Part shown: positions 9,875 through 20,673 of the stretch, piece by piece | How positions within the stretch are numbered: position 1 is the first letter of the stretch | Layout: every line of letters begins with the position of its first letter | Assembly: GCA_028282645.1 (NCBI GenBank) | Contig: JANQHM010000286.1 | Coordinates: forward strand, 1-35,122 | Direction: 5' to 3' | Origin: Candidatus Gastranaerophilales bacterium | GTDB taxonomy: Bacteria; Cyanobacteriota; Vampirovibrionia; Gastranaerophilales; JANQFW01 | DNA length: 35,122 nucleotides | Made by a program: the position numbers and the translations under genes | The notes under the pieces: generated by a model | Told to the model about the DNA's origin: nothing | Databases searched by the model: none | Seen by the model: only the letters and a program-made list of their open reading frames with translations

Positions 9875-10037
9875 GGTCTTGAATGTAAAGAAAAAATTTG
9901 CATAGTATCTCACACTGTTAAAATTAGTCTAAAAAACTGAAATCACCTATTCATATTCATAATGGTTTCAGCGATTTTTACTTATTTTTTTGTCAAACCT
10001 GCGTTATCCTAATAAAAAAAGAAAGATAAAGGATGAA

Positions 10038-10802
10038 TTAATCTTCATCGTTTCTTTCTTGGCAAAACTTGTCAAATTTGCCTATTAAGTTATTCTGATG
10101 AAGAAATTCCATCAGGTCATCAATTAACATGTCTTTGGAATCAATCTGAAAAAAGAGTGTTTGAATCTGCCCAATAAGTCCATGACTGGCGTTAATCAAG
10201 TCATCTGAAAGGGCTAAAATCATAAGTATAGTCTGATTTTTACTTTTGGCCCATTTGCCAATATTTGCATTAAATATTTTAACAATTTCGTTTACTTTAT
10301 CAATATTTTTATTTATGTCTTCTTCTATATCTTTAATACGAAATCCGGGACTACAAGCTTTTATAAAGGTTGAAAGCGCTTCCCTGTCCTCCCCTGAAGC
10401 ATCTGAATAATTGTATATAATATAATCATAGCCTTTCAGGAAAAACATCATTATCATATAGGCCTTCTCTTCTGTTATTGTTAAGCCTAGAGAGTCTTGA
10501 TACTCAGCGTTTAGGATATTTATTTTGTTAACAATCTCATTCTCTTTAAGGGTTTTGATCATTAACTTATAAAATGAGCTTGATAGTTTTAACCTTTTTA
10601 TAATATCAAAATCGTCTTCTTTTTGAATGATTTTTAAAAAACAAATTGCATATAAAATTTGCGTAGCATTAAAATCTTCAAAAATTTCAAGATCTTCTTT
10701 TTTTATTTTAGACTGGTCAACTTCCAGCTTCGCTATATCGTCGATAAGAGCTTCCAGTTTTTTTTCGTGAACTGAATCTCCAATACTTTTTTTATTATCC
10801 AC
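10038..10802 (-). CDS. Hypothetical alpha-helical protein
   Basis: 254-aa ORF with GTG start and upstream AAGAAGG; no recognised motif. Confidence 0.72.
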   Translation of the reverse strand: MDNKKSIGDSVHEKKLEALIDDIAKLEVDQSKIKKEDLEIFEDFNATQILYAICFLKIIQKEDDFDIIKRLKLSSSFYKLMIKTLKENEIVNKINILNAEYQDSLGLTITEEKAYMIMMFFLKGYDYIIYNYSDASGEDREALSTFIKACSPGFRIKDIEEDINKNIDKVNEIVKIFNANIGKWAKSKNQTILMILALSDDLINASHGLIGQIQTLFFQIDSKDMLIDDLMEFLHQNNLIGKFDKFCQERNDED

Positions 10803-10976
10803 TTATAAAATACCTTCTTTTTTTGTAATTATTATTAATATATTACAATCGATACTTGGTTTACAATATATTTTATTTTTTTTAATGTTAAATTTTAGAC
10901 ATAATAAAATACTGCCAAAAGTAAAAATGGCAGATTTTAATTAAGTATAATTAATGTTTGAAAATTTTTATTTTAT

Positions 10977-12053
10977 TTATAAATTTTTACAAATTAACTC
11001 ACCCATTTCTTTAGTACCAACTTCTTTCATTCCTGAACTCATTATATCTCCGGTTCTGTAGTTAGATCCAAGAACTTTTGTAACTGCATTTTCTATTACA
11101 TTAGCTTCTTCTTCAAGGGTAAAAGAATATCTAAGCATCATAGCAGCTGATAAAATAGTAGCAATTGGATTAGCCTTATTTTGACCTGCAATATCAGGCG
11201 CAGAACCATGAATAGGTTCGTAAAGACCGGTTTTATCATTACCTAAACTGGCTGACGGTAACATACCAATTGATCCTGTAATCATGCTAGCCTCATCAGA
11301 TAAAATATCACCAAACATATTAGATGTAATAATAACATCAAACTGTTTAGGATTAAGTATAAGCTGCATAGCTGCATTATCAACATAAAGATGATTTAAC
11401 GCAACCTCTGGATAATCTTTTGCAACCTCTGTTACTATTTCCCGCCAGAGTCTGGAACTTTCCAATATATTAGCTTTATCTACGCTTGTAACTTTTTTAT
11501 TTCTTTTTATTGCAATATCAAAAGCACTTTTGGCAATTCTTTCAATTTCAGGAATACTGTAGGTAAGCGTGTCAAAGGCTTCTTCATTTCCTTGGTTATT
11601 GATCATTCTACCCCTTTTACCAAAATAAATGCCGCCGGTAAGCTCTCTTACTACAACAATATCAAGTCCATCCCCGATTATTTCCGGTTTTAAAGGACAT
11701 GCATCTTTTAATGATTTATGTAAAATAGCAGGTCTGATATTTGCATACAAACCTAACTGCGATCTTAAGCCTAAAAGTGCTTTTTCAGGTCTTTTATCTC
11801 CAGGTAAATTATCCCATTTAGGACCACCTACCGCACCAAGCAGAACAGAATCGCTATCCTGGCATGTTCTGATGGTTTGCATTGGCAAAGGCTCGCCTGT
11901 TGCGTCAATTGCGCATCCGCCGGCCAGTACTTCAGTAAAGTTAAAGTTATGTTTGTATTTTTTACCGATTTGCTTAAGTACGTTAATTGCCTGTTCAACT
12001 ATATCAGGACCTATGCCGTCGCCTGGTATGGTTGCTATATTAAATTCCATCAC
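10977..12053 (-). CDS. leuB: 3-isopropylmalate dehydrogenase
   Basis: [73 protein letters not shown] motifs. Confidence 0.97.
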   Translation of the reverse strand: MMEFNIATIPGDGIGPDIVEQAINVLKQIGKKYKHNFNFTEVLAGGCAIDATGEPLPMQTIRTCQDSDSVLLGAVGGPKWDNLPGDKRPEKALLGLRSQLGLYANIRPAILHKSLKDACPLKPEIIGDGLDIVVVRELTGGIYFGKRGRMINNQGNEEAFDTLTYSIPEIERIAKSAFDIAIKRNKKVTSVDKANILESSRLWREIVTEVAKDYPEVALNHLYVDNAAMQLILNPKQFDVIITSNMFGDILSDEASMITGSIGMLPSASLGNDKTGLYEPIHGSAPDIAGQNKANPIATILSAAMMLRYSFTLEEEANVIENAVTKVLGSNYRTGDIMSSGMKEVGTKEMGELICKNL

Positions 12054-12553
12054 TATTCTCCAGCTTTAATTTTGTTACTTGTGTATTTTATTAACCCGTC
12101 AGACTTTATAATTTCCTGAATAAATTCAGGGAAAGGCTCTGCCTTGTAGGATTGACCTTTTGTCTGGTTATAGATAATGCCTTCATTAAAATCAATTTCT
12201 ATACAATCGCCTGTATCTATATCTTGAACAGCTTCATCACACTCAAGAATAGGTAAACCTATATTAATAGCATTTCTATAAAATATTCTAGCGAATGTAC
12301 TTGCAATTACGCAGGATATACCGGCTACTTTTATAGCAATAGGTGCATGTTCTCTGGAAGATCCGCATCCAAAGTTTTTACCTGCAACCATAATATCACC
12401 GTTTTTTACTTTTTCAACAAAAGTTCGGTCTATATCTTCCATACAGTACTTTGCAAGTTCTTTAGGATCAGATGTATTCAAATATCTTGCAGGAATAATA
12501 ACGTCAGTGTCCACATTATCGCCGTATTTAAATACAGTACCTTTAGCTTTCAT
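12053..12553 (-). CDS. leuD: 3-isopropylmalate dehydratase small subunit
   Basis: [33 protein letters not shown] motifs; overlaps leuB start by 1 nt. Confidence 0.96.
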   Translation of the reverse strand: MKAKGTVFKYGDNVDTDVIIPARYLNTSDPKELAKYCMEDIDRTFVEKVKNGDIMVAGKNFGCGSSREHAPIAIKVAGISCVIASTFARIFYRNAINIGLPILECDEAVQDIDTGDCIEIDFNEGIIYNQTKGQSYKAEPFPEFIQEIIKSDGLIKYTSNKIKAGE

Positions 12554-12586
12554 CTTATATATCTCCCTTTTAATAATATTATTAAA

Positions 12587-13885
12587 TTACTTGGACTGTG
12601 ATGCGGTTTTTGAACAAACAAGTTCTTCCAATTTTTCAGGATTAGAAATTTTACCTGTTAATGCAGATATAGCCGCAACAGCAGGGCTAGCCAAATATAC
12701 TTCAGACTCAACATGCCCCATTCTGCCTACAAAGTTTCTGTTAGTTGTAGCAACTGCTCTTTCTCCTTTAGCAAGAATCCCCATATGCCCGCCTAAACAT
12801 GGTCCGCAAGTTGGTGTACTAACAACAGCACCGGCATTTACGAAGATTTCCAGTAAACCTTCTTTCATAGCCTGCAAATATATTTTTTGTGTAGCCGGGA
12901 ATATTATAGTTCTAATACCTTTAGCAACTTTCTTACCGTTAAGTATTTGTGCAGCTACTCTTAAATCTTCTAACCTACCGTTTGTACAAGAACCAATAAC
13001 AACCTGATCAATTTTTATATCACCAACTTCGTCAATTGTTCTTGTGTTATCGGGTAAATGCGGGAATGATACGGTCGGCCTTATTTTACTTAAGTTTATT
13101 TCATAAACCTGTTCGTATTCAGCATCTTCATCAGGCTGATAAATAGTATATTCTTTTGTAGAATTAGCTTTTATGTATTCTATAGTTTTTTCATCAACTA
13201 AAAATATACCGTTTTTACCTCCGGCTTCTATTGCCATATTAGCCATAGATAGTCTATCATCCATAGAAAGATTCTTAAGTCCGTCACCTACAAACTCCAT
13301 GGATTTATATAGTGCGCCATCCACACCAATCATACCTATAATATGTAGAATAACGTCTTTACCGCTTACCCATTTTGACGGCTTGCCGGTAAGCACAAAC
13401 TTTAATGCAGTAGGAACTTTCAGCCAGGCTTCACCGGTTGCCATTCCAACAGCCATATCAGTACTTCCAATACCTGTTGAGAATGCGCCTAATGCTCCAT
13501 ATGTGCAAGTATGAGAGTCTGCGCCTATAACAATATCTCCGGGAACAACAAGTCCCTTCTCAGGGATAAGAGCGTGCTCAATACCCATTTCACCAATTTC
13601 AAAATAATTGGTTATATCTTTATCATGTGCAAATTCTCTAATGTATTTGCACTGCTCTGCTGCTTTAATGTCTTTGTTAGGAGTAAAATGGTCCGGTACA
13701 ATTGCAACTTTATCCTTATCAAAGACCTTATCAACACCTATTTTAGCAAATTCTTTTACTGCTACAGGCGTTGTAATATCATTACCAAGAACCAGATCAA
13801 GCTTTACTTTAATTAATTGTCCAGCCTTAACACTATCAAGACCCGCGTGTTTCGCAAGTATTTTTTGGGTCATTGTCATTTCCAT
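12587..13885 (-). CDS. leuC: 3-isopropylmalate dehydratase large subunit
   Basis: Aconitase-family motifs [41 protein letters not shown]. Confidence 0.96.
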   Translation of the reverse strand: MEMTMTQKILAKHAGLDSVKAGQLIKVKLDLVLGNDITTPVAVKEFAKIGVDKVFDKDKVAIVPDHFTPNKDIKAAEQCKYIREFAHDKDITNYFEIGEMGIEHALIPEKGLVVPGDIVIGADSHTCTYGALGAFSTGIGSTDMAVGMATGEAWLKVPTALKFVLTGKPSKWVSGKDVILHIIGMIGVDGALYKSMEFVGDGLKNLSMDDRLSMANMAIEAGGKNGIFLVDEKTIEYIKANSTKEYTIYQPDEDAEYEQVYEINLSKIRPTVSFPHLPDNTRTIDEVGDIKIDQVVIGSCTNGRLEDLRVAAQILNGKKVAKGIRTIIFPATQKIYLQAMKEGLLEIFVNAGAVVSTPTCGPCLGGHMGILAKGERAVATTNRNFVGRMGHVESEVYLASPAVAAISALTGKISNPEKLEELVCSKTASQSK

Positions 13886-13908
13886 GTTTAGAAATCTCCT
13901 ATTTTTAT

Positions 13909-15528
13909 TTAATCTATAATATTACAACTACATTGTTTCTCTGATATTTTTAACTGAAAGTCCAGCATTATTTTATATTCAATCATATCTACAAGTGCTA
14001 GCCAACTGGCTTTCACAAGGTCAGTTGATACACCAATGGTTGTCCATATATTATAACCATCTGTAGATTCTATTATAACCCTAACTTTAGCAGCCGTGGC
14101 TGCTTTTGTATCAAGTACTCTAACTTTAAAGTCGGTTAAATGCACTTTTTTAAGCTGCGGATAAAATATTTCAAGTGCTTTTCTCAATGCTTTGTCCAGC
14201 GCGTGTACAGGACCATTGCCTTCTGCTGCGGTAATTTCTTCTTTTCCGTCTACAATTATTTTAATAATAACTGATGAATTGATATCTTTATCTCCGCTTA
14301 AGGAGTTTTCTTCAATAACTCTATAGTGATCAAGTTCAAATGCAGGCTTATATTTACCTAATTTTTTATGTATTAACAGCTCAAAAGAACTCTCGGCTCC
14401 TTCAAATTGATAGCCTTCAAACTCATACTGTTTTAGCATATCTATAATTTCTTGAGTTTCTTTTGAATCTTTTGATAGTTCAGGATTTACTTTTTGGATT
14501 CTTTTTAATATAGTGCTTCGTCCTGAAACCTCTGACATTAATACTCTTCTGGTATTACCTACTATTTCGGGATTAATATGTTCAAATGATTCTGAAGCTT
14601 TAGCCACAGCATCAATATGCATACCACCTTTGTGTGCAAATGCACTTTTACCTACGTAAGGCTCTTTATTTTCTATTGTAACATTAGCTATTTCAGCTAT
14701 TGCTTTAGCTGTATCAGTTAAATTTTCCAAATTTTCAGATGGTATACATATTAACTTCTTTTTAATTTGTAAATTAGGAATAATAATAGAAAGGTTTGCG
14801 TTTCCTGTTCTTTCTCCAAAGCCTAAATATGTCCCTTGAATTTGTATAGCACCTGCCTCCATTGCCATCAATGAATTTGCAATTGCCATTCCACCGTCAT
14901 TATGGCAATGAATACCAATTTTTACAGAAAATTTTTCAACAACTTTTCTGGTTATTTCAAAAATTTCAAATGGTAAACTTCCGCCATTTGTGTCGCATAA
15001 AGCTAAACAGTCGGCTCCGCCTTCAACAGCTGCGTTCAAAGCTGCCATCGCATATTCGGGATTTGATTTATATCCGTCAAAAAAATGCTCTGCATCAAAA
15101 ACCACTTCTTTCCCGTTTTGTTTAAAGAAATCCATAGTTTCTTTTATCATATTTAAATTTTCATCAAGAGTAGTTCTGATTATTTCAGTTGCATGAAAGT
15201 CCCAGCTTTTGCCGAATATAGCAACCGCAGGAGTTTGTGCTTTTAACAAAGACTCCACATTGTTATCATTTTCAACTTTTATATTTTTTCTTCTGGTACT
15301 TCCAAAAGCTGTTAATTTAGCATTTTTTAAGTTTAATTTTTTTACTTGATCAAAAAACTCTAAGTCCTTTTGATTTGAACCCGGATTACCTGCTTCTATA
15401 TAAGATATACCCAGTTCATCAAGTAGTTTTACAATTTTAATCTTGTCCTCTACAGAAAAGGATATTCCCTCCCCTTGAGCACCATCTCTTAAAGTAGAAT
15501 CAAAAATATCAATCTTTTTCTCTAACAT
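13909..15528 (-). CDS. cimA: (R)-citramalate synthase
   Basis: [47 protein letters not shown] and [12 protein letters not shown], typical of the CimA branch of the HMGL/LeuA family; C-terminal regulatory domain present. Confidence 0.9.
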   Translation of the reverse strand: MLEKKIDIFDSTLRDGAQGEGISFSVEDKIKIVKLLDELGISYIEAGNPGSNQKDLEFFDQVKKLNLKNAKLTAFGSTRRKNIKVENDNNVESLLKAQTPAVAIFGKSWDFHATEIIRTTLDENLNMIKETMDFFKQNGKEVVFDAEHFFDGYKSNPEYAMAALNAAVEGGADCLALCDTNGGSLPFEIFEITRKVVEKFSVKIGIHCHNDGGMAIANSLMAMEAGAIQIQGTYLGFGERTGNANLSIIIPNLQIKKKLICIPSENLENLTDTAKAIAEIANVTIENKEPYVGKSAFAHKGGMHIDAVAKASESFEHINPEIVGNTRRVLMSEVSGRSTILKRIQKVNPELSKDSKETQEIIDMLKQYEFEGYQFEGAESSFELLIHKKLGKYKPAFELDHYRVIEENSLSGDKDINSSVIIKIIVDGKEEITAAEGNGPVHALDKALRKALEIFYPQLKKVHLTDFKVRVLDTKAATAAKVRVIIESTDGYNIWTTIGVSTDLVKASWLALVDMIEYKIMLDFQLKISEKQCSCNIID

Positions 15529-15679
15529 ATTCCAACCTCCAAACCACTTATTTTACCAGCTTAAATATATTTTACTTCAAAAAAATTAACTTATATTATA
15601 TTATTTAAAATAAAGAATTATTATTCCGGTTCAAAATTAAACTCCGAATTTACTCTTTATTATTCAGATTTATAAACCA

Positions 15680-15740
15680 TTTTATTAGATTTAACACTAA
15701 ATTAGAATAATCTGAAAAGTATTTTTGAGCTTAGAATTTT
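15680..15740 (+). repeat. Dispersed intergenic repeat, copy 3 (upstream of STAND gene and cimA)
   Basis: TTTTATTAGATTTAACACTAAATTAGAATAATCTGAAAAGTATTTTTGAGCTTAGAATTTT. Confidence 0.85.
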
Positions 15741-15968
15741 AATTTATCTCAAATTTTTTTTGACAACGAAAATACTTAATATAAGTAAATTTGAATAAAT
15801 TTGAAAAATTAAAAAGATTAACATACCTTAAATAATTCTTGTAATTTCTTAAATACAAAGGTAAAATATCTTAATGATATACAATATTTTTTTTTGATAT
15901 ATGATTTAGTTCGATAGTATTTACCTGTTTTATTTTCCTCTTCTTAAATTAAATAAAGGATTTTGTTA

Positions 15969-18900
15969 ATGACCGAATTAAATATTTTACATATTGCCGG
16001 ATTTTGCATCAAATCATTGGGTAGCTTAAATAATAATTTTTTAATAGAGTCATTTCTTAAAGATGTAAAGCAATGGTGCCTTAATAATAAGAAAAATATT
16101 AATCTGATTTGCATTACAGGCGATATTGTTTACTCCGGTCAAAAAGTGGAATTTGAGTTGGCGCTTAGCTTGATAAATCAATTATTAAAAATTTCCAATT
16201 GCAAACCGGAAAATTTATTTATAGTACCGGGAAATCACGATGTTGACAGAAGTAAAATTGATGCTTTTTCTATAGCGTTAAAAAAATATATAGTTGATGA
16301 AATAAAAAAAGATCCTGACTATTTTTCAACTCAAATTTTAAACAAATTGTCCGACTATCAGGTACTATTAGAAAAATTTGATAATTATCTTTATTTTATA
16401 AATCAGTTAAATAATCCTAAAATTTTCTGGAGTAATGATGAATCACCGTACTATTCCGTAAGAAAAGTTATTAATAATCTTCCCTTAAGAATAATAGGTC
16501 TTAACAGTGTTATAATGAGTGATAAAAATGATGAAGACGGAAATATTTTACTGGGTATTCAACAATTTACAGATTCTTTGGCGAAGAAAAATATAGACGA
16601 AAAAGTTATAGCACTAACTCATTATCCAATAGATACATTACCTGAATATGAGCGTAATTTTTTGCAAGCTCAAATGTCTAAAAATTCAGTAATATTACTT
16701 AATAGTGAAAACGAAAACTATAAAGACTCAAAAGTTCGTTATATAAATTGTTCTAATTGTATTAACTTTACAGCGGGAGCTTTAAATTCAGAATCTACAA
16801 AAAATAAATTTTATAATATTATTACTTTGAATGAAAATGGAGAACCTGTAAATACGGAGTTCAGGTGCTTTAATGAAGTATTTGGATGGGTAAAAGATAA
16901 AGAGTCTATAGAAATATTCAACGAGATAGCAGAATTAAGGAAAAATATTGGTTACACTCAGGCAACAGCAAGCATTCAATCTGATAATTGGAGTAACATT
17001 AAATTTGTTATACCCTATGAAATACCCAAAAATGAAATTTCACTGGACAGGAGGCCTCAGTTAGAGTTAATAAATAATCAATTAAAAGAAAATAACATCT
17101 TATGTTTACACGGTAAATGCGGTGTAGGTAAATCCAGATCCGCTATTGAATATGCATATAGCTATAAAGAACATTTTCCTGCCGGTGTATATTGGATTAA
17201 CGGCTCCGGAAATATGCTTGAAGAATTTTTTAAGCTTGCTTTTAGCTTAGGGCTTGTAGATTTTAACAGGGATTATAACTTTGAATATAAAATCAATTGT
17301 GTATTAAACGTATTTAAACACCTTGGAAATAATCCCAATTATTTATTAATTATTGATGATTTAACAGATTTTAATAAATTATATACTCAAATATGTTCAG
17401 GATATGTGACAACAGTTTTAAGTGCGCTGGAAGGAAGCATTTTAATAACCACAAATAATAAGTCTGATAACTGCTTAAAGGTTAATTTTTTAGAAATTAA
17501 TAAAATTTCAAGAGAAGAAAGCTTACAACTTTTATTAAAAGAATTTTCATTTAGCAAACAAGAATTTGAAGCTTCTTATGAGCTAACTGCAATGTTGGAA
17601 GATAATTTATTATTATTAAAAACAACGGGTGCCTATATTTTAAACTATTGCAATGAAAATAATGCATTAAATATATACTTTACAGAGTTTAAAAATAAAT
17701 TTTTTGCGGGTAGGCCCTCTATTGAAGCATTGTCTCCTCAGGAACTGTTAGAAGAAAAATTCAGGTTTATTTTTGACAAGGTTTGGAATTTATTTGATGA
17801 TGAATTTTCAAAAAATGCACTTAAATACCTGGCTGTTTCAAAACACTCTAAATGTGTTTCCATTAATAAAATTGGGATGGCTATAGGTATTGAATTTGAT
17901 AACTTTGATACCCTTTACCGAAAACTGGAAGATAAAGTTGAGGCATTTTATGGTCTTGGGCTAAGTGAAAAAATTTATGGCACTGAATTTAGACTTCATG
18001 GAGTATATCAGAAATTTATCTTAGAAAAGATAACTAATATTGATGAATTTAAGGAGTATGCAGCAATAAATTTTTATAAAAAACTTTCAGATATTGATTA
18101 CTTATCAAACGAAATATTAGATACAAATATAGAAAAAGTATTGGAGTATTTTGAAGATGCAATAAAAATATCTCCGGACAATTCCGAAATAAAATCGAAA
18201 CTTCAGAATTTATACTGGCTTATATCCAAAGAAGTTCTAAACATTAAAAAAATAAATTCAAAAAGTAAGACAGCTAAATTTAATCTGATTCAACTATTTA
18301 GAAATATTGCTTTTGAGTTTGGATATGAGCATATTGTGAATCAATCGGATAAACTCCTCTTAGCAAGCAATAACCTGTTTATTAAACAAACCAATAAGAT
18401 TAATTCATTTGATAAATCTTTTATAGCTACATTTTTAGGACATACAGCAGCTGTAACTTGTATAGAAATAACTAATGATAATAAATTTATTGTTACAGGC
18501 TCAAGAGACAAATTTATAAGAGTCTGGGATATTGAAACAGGCAAAGTTATATTTCTGTTAAAAGGTCATGATGATGATATTAATTGCTTAACTATAAGTG
18601 AAGATAATAATTATATTGTTTCCGGTGCGGATGATCATAAAGTAAAAGTATGGAACCTGCACTCCGGAAAACTGGTAAAATCTTTTGACGCTCACTCTGC
18701 AAGTATAACAAGTGTTGCTATAAGTCATGATAATGAACTTATTATATCAGGCAGTAAAGATTTTACTATAAAAGGCTGGAATGTTAATAAAAATAAAGAA
18801 GTCTTCAGCCTAGACCAAAATGATGAAATGATTTCTTCCGTATTTATTAATAGTGATTTTAATACTATTACTTCAGTTAGTACTGATAATGTATTAAAGC

Positions 18901-20225
18901 AATGGGATTTAGAAACCTGTAAACTTCTTAAAGAACAAAATATCTCAGATGACCCGAATATAACTTCATTAATTAGTAAGGACGGATTCTTTTACTTTTA
19001 TAGCAGTTTAGATAATAAAGCAAGACTTATCGATATTTTTACAAATAAAGAAGTCCAAAAATTTGATAATGAATATGATTTTATAAGTTCAACAGCTTTA
19101 AGCAAGGATAATAAATATTGTGCAACAGGCTCTGAAAACAAATTACTTAAAATATATTGCACACAAAGCGGAGAAACTTTAAATATACTTCAGGGGCATA
19201 ATAATTCCATAGAAAGTATTTGTTTTGATAATGAAAATAAATATGTTATAACAGGTTCTTCCGATAATACCGTAAAAATATGGGAGGTTCAAACGCTAAA
19301 TAAAGAGCAGGTTAAACCGATAAAGGGACATTCAAGCCTTGTTACCTGTGCAGTCTTCAGTACAGATAATAAATACATTGTCACGGGCTCGGATGATAGC
19401 ACTGCTATATTATGGGATGTTGAGTCAATCAAACCTATATATACCTTTGAAGGGCATGAAAAATCTGTTTATTGTTTAAATATAACAAGTAATAACTCTC
19501 AAGTCTTAACCGGATCTGATGATAATACAATAATATCTTGGTGTACAAAAACAGGTAAGAGCCTTAATGCATTTAAAGGCCACAATCAGTTAATAGAAGA
19601 TATTCAAATAAGTAAAGATAATAAATTTATTGTTTCAAGTTCACAAGATAAATCAGTTAAAATGTGGGATTTAGCATCCGGAAGCCTTATAAGGTCTTTT
19701 GAAAAGCATGATGATATTGTAAAAAGTGCAATAATCACAAATGATAATAAGTATATAATATCAGGGGCTTGGGATAGTAAAATTATTATTTGGAATACCG
19801 AAACCGGAAACGCTGAAGAAGTTCTGGAAGATCATACCGACTATATTACCAAAGTAATAATAAGTAATGACGGCAACTTTTTAGTTTCGTCTTCTTTAGA
19901 CGGTACCGTTAGAATATGGGATATTAATAAGGCATATTTGTATAAACTGCTTATTATAAAAGATGATCCGGTTTTTAGAATTTCTATAAGTAATGATAAT
20001 AGATATCTTATATTAGGCTCTTGGAATAATAGAATAAGAATATGGGATATCGAAAAAGGCAAACAGGTTGGTGAGTTTATAAGCTACTACCCTTGCCTAA
20101 CTTATAACTTTAGCAATAATGATAAGTCTGTACTTGCATTAAATGCTCCAGAGTTTTCAAACAGACCTAATTTATATAATTTAGAATTAGTAGGAATCGA
20201 CCAAATAAATACAGTATCTGTTTGA
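15969..20225 (+). CDS. STAND-type protein: calcineurin-like phosphoesterase-like N-terminus + NB-ARC-like NTPase + 14 WD40 blades
   Basis: CITGDIVYSG, IVPGNHDVDR (GNHD 16230-16241), LTHYP; Walker A GKCGVGKS (17112-17135), Walker B LLIIDD (17343-17360), sensor-like ILITTNN; 14 WD40 repeats from about 18427. ATG at 15969 preceded by AAAGGA; track ORF begins at a TTG at 15963. Confidence 0.93.
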   Translation: MTELNILHIAGFCIKSLGSLNNNFLIESFLKDVKQWCLNNKKNINLICITGDIVYSGQKVEFELALSLINQLLKISNCKPENLFIVPGNHDVDRSKIDAFSIALKKYIVDEIKKDPDYFSTQILNKLSDYQVLLEKFDNYLYFINQLNNPKIFWSNDESPYYSVRKVINNLPLRIIGLNSVIMSDKNDEDGNILLGIQQFTDSLAKKNIDEKVIALTHYPIDTLPEYERNFLQAQMSKNSVILLNSENENYKDSKVRYINCSNCINFTAGALNSESTKNKFYNIITLNENGEPVNTEFRCFNEVFGWVKDKESIEIFNEIAELRKNIGYTQATASIQSDNWSNIKFVIPYEIPKNEISLDRRPQLELINNQLKENNILCLHGKCGVGKSRSAIEYAYSYKEHFPAGVYWINGSGNMLEEFFKLAFSLGLVDFNRDYNFEYKINCVLNVFKHLGNNPNYLLIIDDLTDFNKLYTQICSGYVTTVLSALEGSILITTNNKSDNCLKVNFLEINKISREESLQLLLKEFSFSKQEFEASYELTAMLEDNLLLLKTTGAYILNYCNENNALNIYFTEFKNKFFAGRPSIEALSPQELLEEKFRFIFDKVWNLFDDEFSKNALKYLAVSKHSKCVSINKIGMAIGIEFDNFDTLYRKLEDKVEAFYGLGLSEKIYGTEFRLHGVYQKFILEKITNIDEFKEYAAINFYKKLSDIDYLSNEILDTNIEKVLEYFEDAIKISPDNSEIKSKLQNLYWLISKEVLNIKKINSKSKTAKFNLIQLFRNIAFEFGYEHIVNQSDKLLLASNNLFIKQTNKINSFDKSFIATFLGHTAAVTCIEITNDNKFIVTGSRDKFIRVWDIETGKVIFLLKGHDDDINCLTISEDNNYIVSGADDHKVKVWNLHSGKLVKSFDAHSASITSVAISHDNELIISGSKDFTIKGWNVNKNKEVFSLDQNDEMISSVFINSDFNTITSVSTDNVLKQWDLETCKLLKEQNISDDPNITSLISKDGFFYFYSSLDNKARLIDIFTNKEVQKFDNEYDFISSTALSKDNKYCATGSENKLLKIYCTQSGETLNILQGHNNSIESICFDNENKYVITGSSDNTVKIWEVQTLNKEQVKPIKGHSSLVTCAVFSTDNKYIVTGSDDSTAILWDVESIKPIYTFEGHEKSVYCLNITSNNSQVLTGSDDNTIISWCTKTGKSLNAFKGHNQLIEDIQISKDNKFIVSSSQDKSVKMWDLASGSLIRSFEKHDDIVKSAIITNDNKYIISGAWDSKIIIWNTETGNAEEVLEDHTDYITKVIISNDGNFLVSSSLDGTVRIWDINKAYLYKLLIIKDDPVFRISISNDNRYLILGSWNNRIRIWDIEKGKQVGEFISYYPCLTYNFSNNDKSVLALNAPEFSNRPNLYNLELVGIDQINTVSV
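18427..20200 (+). repeat. WD40 repeat array, about 14 blades (about 126 nt per unit), within the STAND gene
   Basis: Consensus GH-x-x-x-(I/V)-x-x-(aa)-x-(I)-(S)-x-D-N-K-(Y/F)-(I/L)-(V/I)-(T/S)-G-S-x-D-x-(T)-(V/I)-(K/R)-I-W-(D/N) counted by eye. Confidence 0.9.
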
Positions 20226-20270
20226 TTAAAATAAAATTAGTTCATCTAAAATAAAACTAGGAGTTAAAAA

Positions 20271-20630
20271 ATGCACACTATTTTAAAAATAATATTTATA
20301 TCTGTTATGCTTCTAAATACATTACCCTTGTTGGCAGATACTGTGGTAACAAAAGATGGAAAAGTATTAGAGGGCAAAATAATTCACTGTATAGGTAATC
20401 TTGTTAGCATAAAGACAAAAGACGGTATTATTCAACTGAATAGAGATTTGAATAAAGGGCAAGCAAGAGATGTTATAGAAATTGGCTATTTAAGATCCGT
20501 AAAAAAATTATCAGGAGAAGTAAAATATCTTGATCAAGTAGCTTTAGATCTTGATACATCAACAGGTGTAATAAAAATAAATCGAAGTAAAGTTAGAAGC
20601 ATCACGTTATCACATGAAAATAAATTATGA
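20271..20630 (+). CDS. Small secreted hypothetical protein with internal two-fold beta repeat
   Basis: Signal peptide MHTILKIIFISVMLLNTLPLLADT; two similar halves; ATG preceded by CTAGGAG. Confidence 0.75.
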   Translation: MHTILKIIFISVMLLNTLPLLADTVVTKDGKVLEGKIIHCIGNLVSIKTKDGIIQLNRDLNKGQARDVIEIGYLRSVKKLSGEVKYLDQVALDLDTSTGVIKINRSKVRSITLSHENKL

Positions 20631-20673
20631 CTTAATAGAATATAACTAATAAAATTGTACAAGGACGGTATTT

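Noticed and set aside
11629-13919. Several plus-strand ORFs (11629-12069, 12347-12601, 12507-13007, 13173-13514, 13608-13919)
   Set aside because: All antisense to leuB/leuD/leuC with strong protein-family support; composition typical of antisense frames.
18341-20062. Minus-strand ORFs 18341-18544 and 19841-20062 with similar sequences (MPVSISQTLINLS / MPFSISHILILLF)
   Set aside because: Similarity is explained by antisense reading of homologous WD40 blade DNA in the STAND gene.
18427-20200. Regular repeats of about 126 nt considered as a CRISPR-like or satellite array
   Set aside because: Reading frame stays open and units translate to WD40 blades; no conserved direct repeat/spacer structure.
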